A stretch of 64,000 nucleotides of DNA from Actinomycetota bacterium (GTDB taxonomy: Bacteria; Actinomycetota; Actinomycetes; S36-B12): NCBI GenBank assembly GCA_030684515.1, contig JAUXVJ010000027.1, forward strand, positions 1-64,000. Direction: 5' to 3'. Made by a program: the position numbers and the translations under genes. Each line of letters starts with the position of its first letter. Position 1 is the first letter of the stretch. Positions 16,277 to 26,208 of this stretch are shown here, piece after piece. The notes beneath the pieces are model-generated. The model was given only the letters and a program-made list of their open reading frames with translations, had not been told where the DNA came from and did no database searches.

Positions 16277-17808
16277 ACCGGCTCGGCCTCGAATGTCACG
16301 GCCAAAGTGCCCTGCGCCTCGGCAGCCTTCACGACTCGACGCTCGATGCCGTCCATCACCTGCTTGCTCACGACCTCTGGGTCTGGGATCTGCACGGGGT
16401 ACACGCCATCGAAACAAGCGCGACAGAGCCGATCGGCCGGGATTGTGGTGGCCTCAGTGAGCGCCTCCAAGGAGACATAGCCAAGAGAGTCGGCGCCGAT
16501 GGAGTTGCAGATCTCGCTGACCGACAGTCCGGTAGCGATGAGCTCAGCACGAGTGGCGAAGTCGATGCCGTAGAAGCACGGCCATTTCACTGGCGGACTG
16601 GAGATGCGCACGTGGATTTCCAGCGCGCCAGCTTCACGAAGCATGCGCACGAGTGCCCGTTGGGTATTGCCGCGCACGATGGAATCGTCCACGACGATCA
16701 GGCGCTTGCCTGCGATGACGTCGCGCAGTGGGTTCAACTTCAGTCTGATACCCAACTGGCGAATGGTCTGAGAAGGCTGGATGAAGGTGCGTCCGACATA
16801 GGCATTCTTGACCAGGCCCTCGGCGAATGGGATGCCTGATTCCTGCGCATAGCCGATAGCCGCATAGCGACCAGATTCTGGAACGGGAATCACCAGATCG
16901 GCTTCAACTGGGAACTCATTTGCAAGACGGCGGCCGATCTCCACGCGTGCCGCCTGCACACCGCGTCCAGCAATGGTCGTGTCGGGTCGAGCGAGGTAGA
17001 CGTACTCGAACAGGCAGCCCTTGGGATCAGCCTTCGCGAAATGCTGCGATCGCAGGCCTTGCCCGTCGATGGTGATCAACTCACCTGGTTCGACCTCGCG
17101 GATGAAGGAGGCGCCGACAATGTCCAGGGCTGCAGTCTCACTTGCCAGCACCCAGCCACGTTCGAGGCGACCCAGCACGAGCGGACGAATGCCCTGCGGA
17201 TCGCGAGCGCCGTAGAGGGCATCGTCATCCATGAACACCAGCGAGAAGGCACCACGAACATTGGGCAGCTCAAGGCGAGCTGCCTCTTCAATGCTGAGAT
17301 CAGGATGCGCTGCGATCAACCCAGTGAGCACATCGGTGTCGCTGGTCATCGTGATCTGGCTGTCGAACTGCAGCTCACCGGAATCCTTGGACAGCTCGCG
17401 AAGTCGTACCCGCAGTTCAGGAGTGTTGGTGATATTTCCGTTGTGCCCCAAGGCAATGTGGCCAGTGGCAGTTGATCGAAATGTTGGCTGTGCGTTTTCC
17501 CAGATGCTGGCACCGGTGGTGGAGTAGCGCGTGTGACCAATGGCAACGTGACCGCGCAATGACTCAAGGCTGGCTTCATTGAACACCTGTGAGACCAGGC
17601 CCATGTCCTTGTAGACCACGATGTTGCCGCCATCGCTGACGGCTATGCCGGCAGATTCCTGTCCGCGATGCTGCAGCGCGTACAGCCCGAAGTAAGTCAG
17701 TTTTGCGACTTCGTCGCCAGGAGCCCAGACACCGAACACGCCACAGGCGTCCTGTGGGCCTTTCTCACCTGGAAGCAGATCGTGGGATAAGAGCCCGTCG
17801 CCTCGCAC
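16273..17808 (-). CDS. purF: amidophosphoribosyltransferase
   Basis: 511 aa. It makes phosphoribosylamine from PRPP and glutamine, the first committed purine step. The N-terminal nucleophile Cys is at residue 22 (DACGVFGV), so a 21-residue propeptide would be removed; YALQHRGQESAGIA and the PRPP loop VVDDSIVRGNT are present. Several cysteines near the C terminus (RLCRACFDG, with C near EICNSIG) fit the Fe-S-cluster type found in Bacillus and actinobacteria. The GTG start has TAGGCT six bases upstream (leaderless). First gene of a purF-purM unit. Confidence 0.96.
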   Translation of the reverse strand: MRGDGLLSHDLLPGEKGPQDACGVFGVWAPGDEVAKLTYFGLYALQHRGQESAGIAVSDGGNIVVYKDMGLVSQVFNEASLESLRGHVAIGHTRYSTTGASIWENAQPTFRSTATGHIALGHNGNITNTPELRVRLRELSKDSGELQFDSQITMTSDTDVLTGLIAAHPDLSIEEAARLELPNVRGAFSLVFMDDDALYGARDPQGIRPLVLGRLERGWVLASETAALDIVGASFIREVEPGELITIDGQGLRSQHFAKADPKGCLFEYVYLARPDTTIAGRGVQAARVEIGRRLANEFPVEADLVIPVPESGRYAAIGYAQESGIPFAEGLVKNAYVGRTFIQPSQTIRQLGIRLKLNPLRDVIAGKRLIVVDDSIVRGNTQRALVRMLREAGALEIHVRISSPPVKWPCFYGIDFATRAELIATGLSVSEICNSIGADSLGYVSLEALTEATTIPADRLCRACFDGVYPVQIPDPEVVSKQVMDGIERRVVKAAEAQGTLAVTFEAEPV

Positions 17809-17814
17809 GCCGTC

Positions 17815-17820
17815 AGCCTA
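17815..17820 (-). promoter_or_regulatory. -10 box of a leaderless promoter for purF
   Basis: TAGGCT on the minus strand, six bases before the GTG at 17808 and just below the stop of the ABC transporter operon, which runs in the same direction. Confidence 0.5.
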
Positions 17821-17825
17821 CGCGA

Positions 17826-18872
17826 CTATGCGCTGGCAAATATGCGACCCGCTCCGCGAACGGTCAGCACAACATCGTCGCCTGCCGCATATCGCTCACG
17901 GCCCAGGACCCGCACGACGGCAAGCAGTCCATCGGCCAACTCAAGGTGCACCATCGAGTCATGCCCGCGGTATCGAGCGCTCACCACCCGGGCTCGACCG
18001 GGCGCACCAGAGGCGGAATCCGCGGCGCTCAGTTCGATCTGCTCAGGCCGCAACACAAGAATGCCGTTCTGCGTGGTGTCGCTGGGATTCGCCAGTGCGA
18101 CGTAGCCCAGAGCGCACTGAACACCAGCAGCATCAACACGCCGCGCAGGCAATTCGATGACCTCACCGACAAAACGAGCGGTGGCAAGGTCGACTGGAGC
18201 GTTGTACAGCTCCCAAGGGCTGGCGGCCTGCACCACTGTCCCGGCATCAATGAAGGCGACTTGGTCGGCCAGCGCCAGCGCTTCCTGCTGGTCGTGAGTG
18301 ACCAGGATTGCCGTGGTTCGCAGTTCAGCCAGCACCCCGCAGACCTCCTCAGAGATGCGGGTTCGCATGCCTGCGTCCAGGGCCGAGAAGGGCTCATCGA
18401 GCAGCACCACATCAGGGCGTGGGGCGAGTGCTCGCGCAAGGGCGATTCGTTGAGCCTGGCCACCGGAGAGTTCATGCGGCCTGCGCTTCTGGAATCCCTG
18501 CATCCCCACGCTGGTCAAGACCTCCTCGACCCGGGCGGCGGTATCTGCCTGACCGCGCAGGCCGAATGCGACGTTTCCGGCGACGTCCAGGTGCGGAAAC
18601 AAGGCGCCTTCCTGCGGCACGATGCCGACCCGGCGGCTCTCCGGGGGAATCCAGGAGCCGGGGCCGGCGACCACTCGCTCACCAAATGACACCGAGCCGC
18701 TCATCGGTCGCAGGAATCCCGCAAGGGTGCGCAGCAAGGTGGTCTTGCCCGAACCGCTGGCCCCCAGCACAGCGGTCAGGCGCCCTGAGGGCGCGTCCAA
18801 ATCCAGACCATTGAGTACAGCTTGGGAGGAGGAGTAGCCCACGACGAGGGCGTCCACCAGCACCCGGGTCAC
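17826..18872 (-). CDS. iron(III)-type ABC transporter ATP-binding protein
   Basis: 348 aa. Walker A GASGSGKTT, Q-loop VPQEG, signature LSGGQ, Walker B VVLLDEPFSALD and the H-loop THD are all present, followed by a C-terminal TOBE-like region (about 240-348) as in FbpC/PotA-type importers. It energises uptake through the permease encoded just upstream, whose stop it overlaps by four bases (GTGA). Last gene of the three-gene operon that starts at the lipoprotein at 21504 behind an iron-box-like operator, so Fe(III) is the likely cargo. Confidence 0.88.
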   Translation of the reverse strand: MTRVLVDALVVGYSSSQAVLNGLDLDAPSGRLTAVLGASGSGKTTLLRTLAGFLRPMSGSVSFGERVVAGPGSWIPPESRRVGIVPQEGALFPHLDVAGNVAFGLRGQADTAARVEEVLTSVGMQGFQKRRPHELSGGQAQRIALARALAPRPDVVLLDEPFSALDAGMRTRISEEVCGVLAELRTTAILVTHDQQEALALADQVAFIDAGTVVQAASPWELYNAPVDLATARFVGEVIELPARRVDAAGVQCALGYVALANPSDTTQNGILVLRPEQIELSAADSASGAPGRARVVSARYRGHDSMVHLELADGLLAVVRVLGRERYAAGDDVVLTVRGAGRIFASA

Positions 18873-20470
18873 AAATCCACCGTACCGTTGACTTGCATGC
18901 GAGCGTATGGTCCCGCCAAGTCAGCAGGTGCACCAGAAAGCGCAGGGCTGCTTCGGCGCTGAGTTGCCCACGTCAGCAGCCATGCCGGCACCGCAGCGAG
19001 CACGATGAGAGCCAAGGCGTAGGGCGCCGAGGCACCGTAGGCAGCGATCTCGGTTCGACTCCACAGCTCGGTCGCCAGCGTGTCGAATCCCGTCGGCCGC
19101 AGCATGAGCGTGGCTGGCAGCTCCTTCATTGCTGTGAGGCAGACCAGCAGGCCACCCGCCGCAACCATCGGAGTCACCAGCCGCAGAGTCGTGCTGGACC
19201 AGGCCGCCAGCGGCGAGCGGCCCAGGGTTCGGGCTGTCTGCTCCAGGGCCGGCGGCACTGCAGCGACCGAAGTGCGCCAGGCTCCGATCGATTTCGGCAG
19301 GAACAAGATGACGTAAGCCAGAACCAGGGCAGCCAGTGACTGGTAGATGCCGGGCACGACAAGAAGAGTGAAGTAGACCAACGACAGACCAACGACCACG
19401 CCGGGCAAGGCGTGACCTGTGTAGGACAACGCCTCAAGCACGCGGACGCTGCGCGCCCGAGACCGAGCGGCAAGCACGCCTATCGGCAGAGCCAGCAGCA
19501 CCACAGCTATCGCGCCCAAGGTCGACACACCAAAGGTATTGAGAGTTGCCTGCGCGAGTTCACCCCAGTCAAGCGGGCGGCGACTGCCTTCGATCAAGCG
19601 TCTCACCAGCGACACCACAGGAATGACGATGGCGGCAATGACAACCACGCTCAGACCCGCGATGACCGCGAGTGTCTGCAGCCTTGTCAGGACGAGGACT
19701 GCTGCCCGCCTGCTTGTTCCGCTGCCCACTCGCCAGCGTGAGGTCCGGCCGCGCACACGTCGCTCAGCCAGGATGAGCAGCAATGCCAGTGCCACCAGCA
19801 CCACAGCCAGCACTGCTGCTGTCGTGCGATCAAAGCTTCCTCGATAGGAGGCATAGATCACGCGCGTGAAGGCGTCGACACGAAACAGTGCGACGGCCCC
19901 AAAGTCGGAGAGCACATAGAGCCCGACAAGCAGGGCACCAGCTGCAGTAGCCGGCCATGCCTGGGGCATCGACGCGGACCAGAAAGTCCCCCACGGGCCA
20001 CGTCCCAAGGTACGGGCCACCTCTTCAAGGCCTGCATCGCAATTCCGGAAGGCCACGGTCGTCGGGATGATCACGTACGGCATCGATACGAGAGTCAGCA
20101 CCAGGGCAGCCGCCCAGAACCCCGACATTCCTGGAAATTCGGCAAGCCAGGCATACGCCGCCACATAGGAGGGGATGGCAAGCGGCAGAGCAAGCAGCAC
20201 TGTCCAAGCCGCGGCCCACGGCACCTTCATCCGTGCCAGCGCCCAGGCCACGGGCACTCCGATCGCCACGCACAAGAGGATCACTGTGGCTGCCAGCGCC
20301 ACACTCGTGACTGCCGTCTCAAGAGTGCGCATACGCACGAGTGCAGACCAGACCTTCACCGGTCCGGCATCAACCACGCGCACAAGCAGGTACGCCAGTG
20401 GCGTCACTGCGATGAGAGCAGTGACGCCACTGAGCGCGAGCAGCGAGCGGGAGACACGCGCATGCATCAC
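18869..20470 (-). CDS. iron(III)-type ABC transporter permease (fused two-half form)
   Basis: 533 aa with about 12 hydrophobic helices in two repeated halves, each with a BPD_transp_1-type coupling loop (EVARTLGRGPWGTF.. and QTARTLGRSPLAAW..). This is the FbpB layout in which both halves are fused. It forms the membrane channel for the lipoprotein and ATPase encoded on either side. The GTG at 20470 overlaps the stop of the binding-protein gene; the ATG three bases later is an alternative. Confidence 0.88.
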   Translation of the reverse strand: MMHARVSRSLLALSGVTALIAVTPLAYLLVRVVDAGPVKVWSALVRMRTLETAVTSVALAATVILLCVAIGVPVAWALARMKVPWAAAWTVLLALPLAIPSYVAAYAWLAEFPGMSGFWAAALVLTLVSMPYVIIPTTVAFRNCDAGLEEVARTLGRGPWGTFWSASMPQAWPATAAGALLVGLYVLSDFGAVALFRVDAFTRVIYASYRGSFDRTTAAVLAVVLVALALLLILAERRVRGRTSRWRVGSGTSRRAAVLVLTRLQTLAVIAGLSVVVIAAIVIPVVSLVRRLIEGSRRPLDWGELAQATLNTFGVSTLGAIAVVLLALPIGVLAARSRARSVRVLEALSYTGHALPGVVVGLSLVYFTLLVVPGIYQSLAALVLAYVILFLPKSIGAWRTSVAAVPPALEQTARTLGRSPLAAWSSTTLRLVTPMVAAGGLLVCLTAMKELPATLMLRPTGFDTLATELWSRTEIAAYGASAPYALALIVLAAVPAWLLTWATQRRSSPALSGAPADLAGPYARMQVNGTVDL

Positions 20471-21504
20471 AAGAGGCCTACCTCCTGCAGCATCTCAAGG
20501 GTTCCTGGCAGGTCGGCCAGTTCGGACAGCGCAGCGTCCGGGCCACGCAGCGAATCCAGACTCGGAATCCCATCAACGGCTGCCACCCCCGGGATGAGCG
20601 GGTACTCAAAAGTGTTCTCCACGAACCACTGCTGGGTCGCATCAGAGAGCAACCAGGCAACGAATGCATCGGCATCAGCATTGCCCGCGGCCGACTTCAG
20701 GATGCCAACGCCAGCGACATTGACCAAGGTGCCGGGGTCACCTGGCGCAGTGAAGGCGACCTTGGCGCGCATGGCATCCGCGCCAACTTCGGCAGCCTTC
20801 TCATACCAGTAGTAGTGATTGACGAGTCCGAGTTGAATCTGTCCTGAATCCACTGCATCCAGGATCAGTCCGTTCTTCTCGAAGATCTGTGCGTCGTTGG
20901 CAACCAGGCCCTCGAGCCAGGCCTTGGTCTTCTTGTCTCCCTGGCTCACGCGCATTGCAGTGACAAAGGACTGGAACGACGCATTCGTCGGTGCGATCCC
21001 CACCTGCCCGGCCCACTTCTTGTCCGTGAGTTCGAAGACGGAAGTCGGCACATCTGCATCCTGCACCTGCTGGGGGTCATAGGCGATCACCCGCGCGCGA
21101 CCGGTCACGCCAGTCCAGTTGCCGCTGGGGGCCCGGTAGTTCTCAGGCACGAGCGTTGCGACATTTGATGGGAGTGCAGTGAGCAGTCCTTCTGCATCGA
21201 CAACGCCCAAGGCTCCGGCATCCTGTGCGAAGAAGACCTGCGCTGGCGATGCATCGCCCTCTTCAACCAATTGCGCAGCCAACTCAGCTGTGTCGCCGTA
21301 ACGCGCGTTGATGGGGATACCGGTCTGCTCAGTGAACATCGCAAACAGCGGTCCGACGAGTTCCTCGCTGCGTCCCGAGTAGACCGTGATCCCTGAGGAG
21401 CCCTCAGTTGCCGTGGCGGTGGCTTCGGGCTCGGCTGTGGAACTGCATGCAGCAAGGGCCAGGGATGCAACGGCCAGGGCCGCAACTGCGCGTAAGCGCT
21501 TCAT
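20467..21504 (-). CDS. iron(III)-type ABC transporter substrate-binding lipoprotein
   Basis: 345 aa. A signal peptide with lipobox LAAC (Cys about 20) is followed by a family 1/Fbp-like binding fold starting ITVYSGRSEELV, with the tyrosine-rich HYYWYEKA segment where iron-binding Tyr residues lie in FbpA-type proteins. It would capture ferric iron, perhaps as a chelate, outside the cell and pass it to the permease. A DtxR/IdeR-like box lies about 30 bases upstream. AAAGG precedes the ATG at suitable distance. Confidence 0.87.
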   Translation of the reverse strand: MKRLRAVAALAVASLALAACSSTAEPEATATATEGSSGITVYSGRSEELVGPLFAMFTEQTGIPINARYGDTAELAAQLVEEGDASPAQVFFAQDAGALGVVDAEGLLTALPSNVATLVPENYRAPSGNWTGVTGRARVIAYDPQQVQDADVPTSVFELTDKKWAGQVGIAPTNASFQSFVTAMRVSQGDKKTKAWLEGLVANDAQIFEKNGLILDAVDSGQIQLGLVNHYYWYEKAAEVGADAMRAKVAFTAPGDPGTLVNVAGVGILKSAAGNADADAFVAWLLSDATQQWFVENTFEYPLIPGVAAVDGIPSLDSLRGPDAALSELADLPGTLEMLQEVGLL

Positions 21505-21532
21505 AGGACTGCCTTTCTGAAAGGGAATGAAG

Positions 21533-21551
21533 TTAGGGCACCCTAACCTAA
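21533..21551 (-). promoter_or_regulatory. DtxR/IdeR-like iron box
   Basis: TTAGGGCACCCTAACCTAA, reading on the plus strand, matches 16 of 19 positions of the DtxR/IdeR consensus TTAGGTTAGCCTAACCTAA. It lies 29 bases before the start of the iron-binding lipoprotein and overlaps the last codons of the preceding gene. Binding of Fe-loaded regulator there would switch the transporter off when iron is plentiful. Confidence 0.8.
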
Positions 21552-21893
21552 GTTAAGCGCCAATGGAAGCCAGGGGGTCAGGTCGGATCGCTCCCCGCTG
21601 GCAAGCACCCTTCCCTCATTGCGTGCCTGCTCCCACGTGATGCGTCCCGCGCACAGCAACAGCCAGGTGGTCGCATCCGTCTCGACAACAGCCGGCGGTG
21701 TTCCTCGACGATGCCTGGCGCCAGGGATGGCCTGCACTGCAGCAAAGGGCGGGATCCTGATCTCGACGCTGTGCCCTGGGGCAAGCTCGACAAGAGCCGC
21801 CAGGGAGTCCTTCACGGCTTGCTTGAGCATCGCACGATCCGTTGGCTGGCCAGCATCCATCGCAAGGAGTGCGGAGGCGATGGCATCCGACAT
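21543..21893 (-). CDS. small sterol-carrier-family (MDMPI C-terminal-like) protein
   Basis: 116 aa. It matches the small SCP2/MDMPI-C-like proteins commonly encoded after purL in actinobacteria: an N-terminal helix, then [50 protein letters not shown] and a C-terminal LTPWLPL. The [11 protein letters not shown] strand-helix pattern is typical of this fold. The role is unknown. Its ATG overlaps the purL stop by one base, so it is cotranslated with the purine genes; the iron box of the next operon lies over its end. Confidence 0.78.
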   Translation of the reverse strand: MSDAIASALLAMDAGQPTDRAMLKQAVKDSLAALVELAPGHSVEIRIPPFAAVQAIPGARHRRGTPPAVVETDATTWLLLCAGRITWEQARNEGRVLASGERSDLTPWLPLALNLG

Positions 21894-24145
21894 CAGGCGA
21901 AGAGCGCGGGGATCGTGCGCGTGTGGGCCTCGCGCAGTTCTTCGAGCCCGATGGTGAAGTGCCCGCTGAATTCAAGGGAATCCCCTGCAGTCACCAATCC
22001 GATCTCGGTCACCGGGAGTCCCAGGTGCGAGCAGTAGTCGATGAATGCTCCCGCGAGGAGCCCGCTGGCGGCAACGACCGCGCGCGCGGCCGACTCACTG
22101 AACAGGAACACAAATGGGTCGACGTCTTCAGGGATGCGAATCCGTGCACCAAGCCGTGAATGCAGTGCCATCTCCACGAGCACCTGAGCAATGCCGCCGT
22201 CAGAAACATCATGCGCGGCAACGATCATCTGCTCACTTGAAGCCGTGACAAGTACTTCACCGAGCAGGCGCTCAAGCTCAAGGTCAACCTTGGGAGGCAT
22301 TCCGCCGAGGTGATCATGCACGTGATTGGCCCACTCGCTACCGGCGAATTCGTCGAAGGTGTCACCGAGCAGAAAGATCCGCTCGTCCTTGTTCGCCCAC
22401 GCGATCGGGGTGCGCAAATCAACGTTCTGAATCACGCCGAGCACACCCACAACTGGAGTTGGCAGGATCGCAACATCGCCGGTCTGGTTGTAGAAGGAGA
22501 CATTGCCGCCCGTGACCGGGATGCCCAGTTGCAGGCAGCCATCGGCCAGACCTCGCGTTGCCTCAGCGAACTGCCACATCACGTCGGGATCCTCAGGAGA
22601 CCCGAAGTTCAGACAGTTGGTGACGGCCAATGGGACAGCGCCGGAAGCCACGACATTGCGGTAGGACTCGGCAAGCGCCAATTGGGTGCCGGTGTAGGGA
22701 TCCAGCTTTGTGAAGCGCCCATTGCAGTCCGTTGAAATCGCAACGCCGAGACCTGAGTGCTCATCGATGCGGATCATGCCGACATCTTCGGGCTGCGCGA
22801 GCACCGTGTTGCCCAGCACGTAGCGGTCGTACTGCGATGTGATCCATTCCTTGGAGCAAAGATTGGGCGAAGCCACCATCGTCAGAAGAGTCTCGCGCAG
22901 GGCTGCTGGAGTCGAAGGCCGCGCAAGATGCTCTGGACCGTCGGCCTGCAAAGCGTCCTGCCAGACAGGGCGAGCGTAGGGACGGTCGTAGACCGGGCCT
23001 TCGTGCGCAACTGTCCGCGGCGGCACATCGACGATCTGCTCGCCATGCCACTCGACCGTGAGTCGGCCAGTTCCGGTGACCTCCCCGATCACCACCGCTT
23101 CGATTTCCCATTTGTGAATCAGAAGCATGAAGGCATCCAGATTCTCCGGAGCCACAACCGCGCACATGCGCTCCTGCGACTCGCTCATCAGAATCTCTTC
23201 AGGGGTGAGCGTGGCGTCACGCAGCAGAACACGATCCAGCCACACATGCATGCCGCCATCGCCATTGGATGCGAGTTCACTTGTGGCACAGGAGATTCCC
23301 GCGCCACCAAGATCCTGAATGCCCTCAACGAGTCCGGCGTGCAGCACCTCAAGAGTGGCCTCAATCAGCAGCTTCTCCATGAAGGGATCACCCACCTGAA
23401 CGCTCGGGCGCTTGGTCGGTCCGCCTTCGCTGAACGTCTCTGACGCCAGTACCGAAACTCCGCCGATGCCATCGCCACCTGTGCGAGCGCCATACAGCAC
23501 GACGAGATTGCCGATGCCTTTGGCGCTGGCCAGGTGGATGTCCTCATGACGCATGGCGCCGATACACAGGGCATTGACCAGTGGGTTGCCCAGATAGGTG
23601 GAGTCGAACACGACCTCGCCGCCAATATTTGGCAAGCCCAGGCAGTTGCCGTAGCCACCGATGCCAGAGATCACACCGGGCAGCACGCGTCGAGTGTCAG
23701 CGGCGTCGGCCGGACCAAAGCGCAGGGGATCCATCACCGCGAGGGGGCGGGCGCCCATCGAGATGATGTCGCGCACGATTCCGCCCACGCCGGTGGCCGC
23801 GCCTTGATAGGGCTCGACATAGGACGGGTGATTGTGACTTTCAACTTTGAAGGTGACCGCCCAGCCCTGACCAATGTCGACAACGCCGGCGTTCTCGCCA
23901 ATACCGACGAGCAGCTTGTCGGTCTCTGGCTTCTTCTCACCGAACTGACGCAGATGCACCTTGCTGGATTTGTACGAGCAGTGCTCGCTCCACATCACGG
24001 AGTACATCGCCAGTTCGCTGCTTGTTGGGCGCCGCTTGAGAATGTCGCGAATCCGTTGGTATTCATCAGCTTTCAAGCCAAGTTCAGCAAAGGGCTGCTG
24101 CCGATCTGGTGACTGCTCAGCATGCTGAACGGTGTCGACGCTCAT
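21893..24145 (-). CDS. purL: phosphoribosylformylglycinamidine synthase subunit II
   Basis: 750 aa, the small PurL type that works with PurQ and PurS. It turns FGAR into FGAM with ATP and ammonia delivered by PurQ. Family features are [16 protein letters not shown], the ATP/Mg segment [39 protein letters not shown], and the second-half [11 protein letters not shown] and [10 protein letters not shown]. The ATG overlaps the purQ stop by four bases. Gene order purS-purQ-purL with tight spacing indicates one operon. Confidence 0.97.
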   Translation of the reverse strand: MSVDTVQHAEQSPDRQQPFAELGLKADEYQRIRDILKRRPTSSELAMYSVMWSEHCSYKSSKVHLRQFGEKKPETDKLLVGIGENAGVVDIGQGWAVTFKVESHNHPSYVEPYQGAATGVGGIVRDIISMGARPLAVMDPLRFGPADAADTRRVLPGVISGIGGYGNCLGLPNIGGEVVFDSTYLGNPLVNALCIGAMRHEDIHLASAKGIGNLVVLYGARTGGDGIGGVSVLASETFSEGGPTKRPSVQVGDPFMEKLLIEATLEVLHAGLVEGIQDLGGAGISCATSELASNGDGGMHVWLDRVLLRDATLTPEEILMSESQERMCAVVAPENLDAFMLLIHKWEIEAVVIGEVTGTGRLTVEWHGEQIVDVPPRTVAHEGPVYDRPYARPVWQDALQADGPEHLARPSTPAALRETLLTMVASPNLCSKEWITSQYDRYVLGNTVLAQPEDVGMIRIDEHSGLGVAISTDCNGRFTKLDPYTGTQLALAESYRNVVASGAVPLAVTNCLNFGSPEDPDVMWQFAEATRGLADGCLQLGIPVTGGNVSFYNQTGDVAILPTPVVGVLGVIQNVDLRTPIAWANKDERIFLLGDTFDEFAGSEWANHVHDHLGGMPPKVDLELERLLGEVLVTASSEQMIVAAHDVSDGGIAQVLVEMALHSRLGARIRIPEDVDPFVFLFSESAARAVVAASGLLAGAFIDYCSHLGLPVTEIGLVTAGDSLEFSGHFTIGLEELREAHTRTIPALFA

Positions 24146-24813
24146 GCGTTCACCATCGAAGTCAGGATGCTGGTGAAGAAGCCGAGACCATCAAGACTCG
24201 GACCGGTCAGGAGTTCAACCGCGTGCTCCGGGTGTGGCATGAGACCCACGACGTTGCCGCGCGCATTGCGAATGCCAGCGATGTCGCGGCGGCTGCCATT
24301 GGGGTTGTGTCCGAGGTAGCGCACCACAACCCTGCCCTCTGCCTCGAGTTCATCAAGGGTGTGCTCATCTGCGACGAAGCAGCCCTCACCATTCTTCAAT
24401 GGCACGACAATCTCCTGGCCTTTGGAGTAACTGCTGGTCCAAGCTGACGTGGCGTCTTCGATAAGCAGGCCCTGATCGCGGCAGATGAAATGCAGATGGT
24501 CGTTGCGGGTCAGTGCACCAGGAAGCAGGTGCGACTCGCACAGCACCTGAAAGCCATTGCAGATACCCAGCACCGGCAGTCCGCCGTTGGCGGCGTCGAC
24601 CAGCGTTGACATCACTGGAGCAAAACGGGCGATGGCGCCGCAGCGCAGATAATCGCCATAGGAGAAGCCGCCAGGCAGCACGACCGCGTCAACGTTCTTC
24701 AGGTCAGCGTCACCATGCCACAAAGGGACCGGATCCCCGCCGGCGATCCGGATTGCCCGCGAAGCATCGGCGTCATCGAGTGAGCCAGGGAATGTGACAA
24801 CTCCAATGCGCAT
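24142..24813 (-). CDS. purQ: phosphoribosylformylglycinamidine synthase subunit I (glutaminase)
   Basis: 223 aa, class I glutamine amidotransferase. The nucleophile Cys lies in GICNGFQVL and the His/Glu pair in MPHPEHAVE; the N terminus [16 protein letters not shown] is typical. It frees ammonia for PurL. It starts two bases after the purS stop. Confidence 0.96.
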   Translation of the reverse strand: MRIGVVTFPGSLDDADASRAIRIAGGDPVPLWHGDADLKNVDAVVLPGGFSYGDYLRCGAIARFAPVMSTLVDAANGGLPVLGICNGFQVLCESHLLPGALTRNDHLHFICRDQGLLIEDATSAWTSSYSKGQEIVVPLKNGEGCFVADEHTLDELEAEGRVVVRYLGHNPNGSRRDIAGIRNARGNVVGLMPHPEHAVELLTGPSLDGLGFFTSILTSMVNA

Positions 24814-24815
24814 TC

Positions 24816-25067
24816 CTACTGCGCCTCATCTACGACGAGGATGAAGTCTTCGATCACCGGATTGCACAGCAACTCCCCGGCAATGGCGTGCAGTTGCTCG
24901 CGCAGTTCCACGGTGACTTCACCGTCGATCTCGATCACAAACTGCTTGCCCTGACGGACATCGGTCACGCCGACCACGCCGAGGCGACCTAGGGCCCCCT
25001 GCACTGCGCGACCTTGCGGGTCCAGAATTTCGGGCTTGAGCATGACGTCTACGACGACGCGGGCCAC
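24816..25067 (-). CDS. purS: phosphoribosylformylglycinamidine synthase subunit PurS
   Basis: 83 aa, the usual size. It bridges PurL and PurQ in the FGAM synthase complex. The [18 protein letters not shown] opening, VRQGKQF.IEIDG and the CNPVIEDF end are characteristic. The GTG at 25067 has AGGAG five bases upstream; an earlier in-frame start would add 11 atypical residues. Confidence 0.94.
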   Translation of the reverse strand: MARVVVDVMLKPEILDPQGRAVQGALGRLGVVGVTDVRQGKQFVIEIDGEVTVELREQLHAIAGELLCNPVIEDFILVVDEAQ

Positions 25068-25148
25068 TGGCACTCCTGAGGCTTGGGGGACGTGACCCAC
25101 AGCCTACTGACCGCCGAGCAGGCACCAGAACGTGACGAGGGTCGCCGC

Positions 25149-26132
25149 TCAAGTGCCGTTCCTGCCACCGGCGGGGGGAACGGTCACCGGCACGCTCTCG
25201 TCGTACTGGACTCCAGGAATCGTGCTGTCAGTGTCATAGGCCTTGCGGGCGTACTTGCGCACCGCCTCGTAGTAGACGTGAGCGCCGGGAGGGACATAGG
25301 TGTCCAGGTCGACTGCACCCCAGCCGACCCCGCTCAGGTAACGCTTCAGGCTCACGCCTGGATCGCACAACTTGTACTGGTTGGCCGTGACCATTCCCGG
25401 CTTGAGCTGCTGTTGGCACAGCGTGGCCATGTCCCAGAACAACTGGTTGTCGATCCACTCACGCGACAGCGTTCGGTAGTTGAACACTCGATCGGCAACG
25501 GGATCACGCGCCGTCACGCCCGAGTACCCGGCATCGTGGGCGTCGCAGGCCGACTTGAAGACCACCCTGACGCCGCCGAAGGACTGCGCATTGAGCACGG
25601 AGCTCTGCAGTTTGCCCAGAGTCGGACCCCACTGCTGGCCGCCACAGCCATTCGCCACCGGCGCGATAGGAACCTCAAGAGCCAGCCAAGTGCAGGCCTT
25701 TGACTCCTGAGGGCTCGGCGCAGACGCCTTGCCGCTCGCATCGACCGCGATGGCACAGACCGAGAACGGCCCTGAGGTCTCGGCGGACGTCGGAGCGACC
25801 GGATCCATGTGCCACGACTGGGTTGACCCGTTGGCGGGCACCAATTCCATTGGGCCCACGGTCCGGACCATCGTGCCACCGGAGTACAGCACAAACGTGA
25901 GCCTGGACTCTCCGCTGTCGTCCTTCAACTGATACTTCAAGTCGAAGCCCTGCCCGATCGGCACATAGACAGGCACAGTGTTCTGTATCCATGCGGCGGG
26001 CGACAGCAGCACCACAGGCGGCTCGTTGTCGGTGCCGGCCTGCGCTGTCTGGGTTGCCGTCATGGCCGCAATAGCAATGGCTGCAGCGACCATCACAGCC
26101 GCAGCCCTATGTCGACCATGATTCACCTTCAT
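25149..26132 (-). CDS. secreted prokaryotic phospholipase A2-like protein
   Basis: 327 aa with a clear signal peptide (cleavage near residue 32, TAQAG). Residues about 160-290 carry the prokaryotic PLA2 pattern: NGCGG (161-165), then ACDAHDAGY with C196, H199 and D200 as the catalytic pair, and further cysteines for disulfides. Such enzymes release a fatty acid from the sn-2 position of phospholipids outside the cell. The region 35-150 looks like a beta-sandwich domain added before it, which small bacterial PLA2s lack. GGAGG precedes the ATG. It is a single-gene unit between purS and galE. Confidence 0.78.
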   Translation of the reverse strand: MKVNHGRHRAAAVMVAAAIAIAAMTATQTAQAGTDNEPPVVLLSPAAWIQNTVPVYVPIGQGFDLKYQLKDDSGESRLTFVLYSGGTMVRTVGPMELVPANGSTQSWHMDPVAPTSAETSGPFSVCAIAVDASGKASAPSPQESKACTWLALEVPIAPVANGCGGQQWGPTLGKLQSSVLNAQSFGGVRVVFKSACDAHDAGYSGVTARDPVADRVFNYRTLSREWIDNQLFWDMATLCQQQLKPGMVTANQYKLCDPGVSLKRYLSGVGWGAVDLDTYVPPGAHVYYEAVRKYARKAYDTDSTIPGVQYDESVPVTVPPAGGRNGT

Positions 26133-26208
26133 GGCACTGCCTCCACTTAGAGGCTAGCCCGACTGCCGCGAGGCGTGCAGTGGCGAAAGTCCCGAGGACT
26201 GGAAGGAA

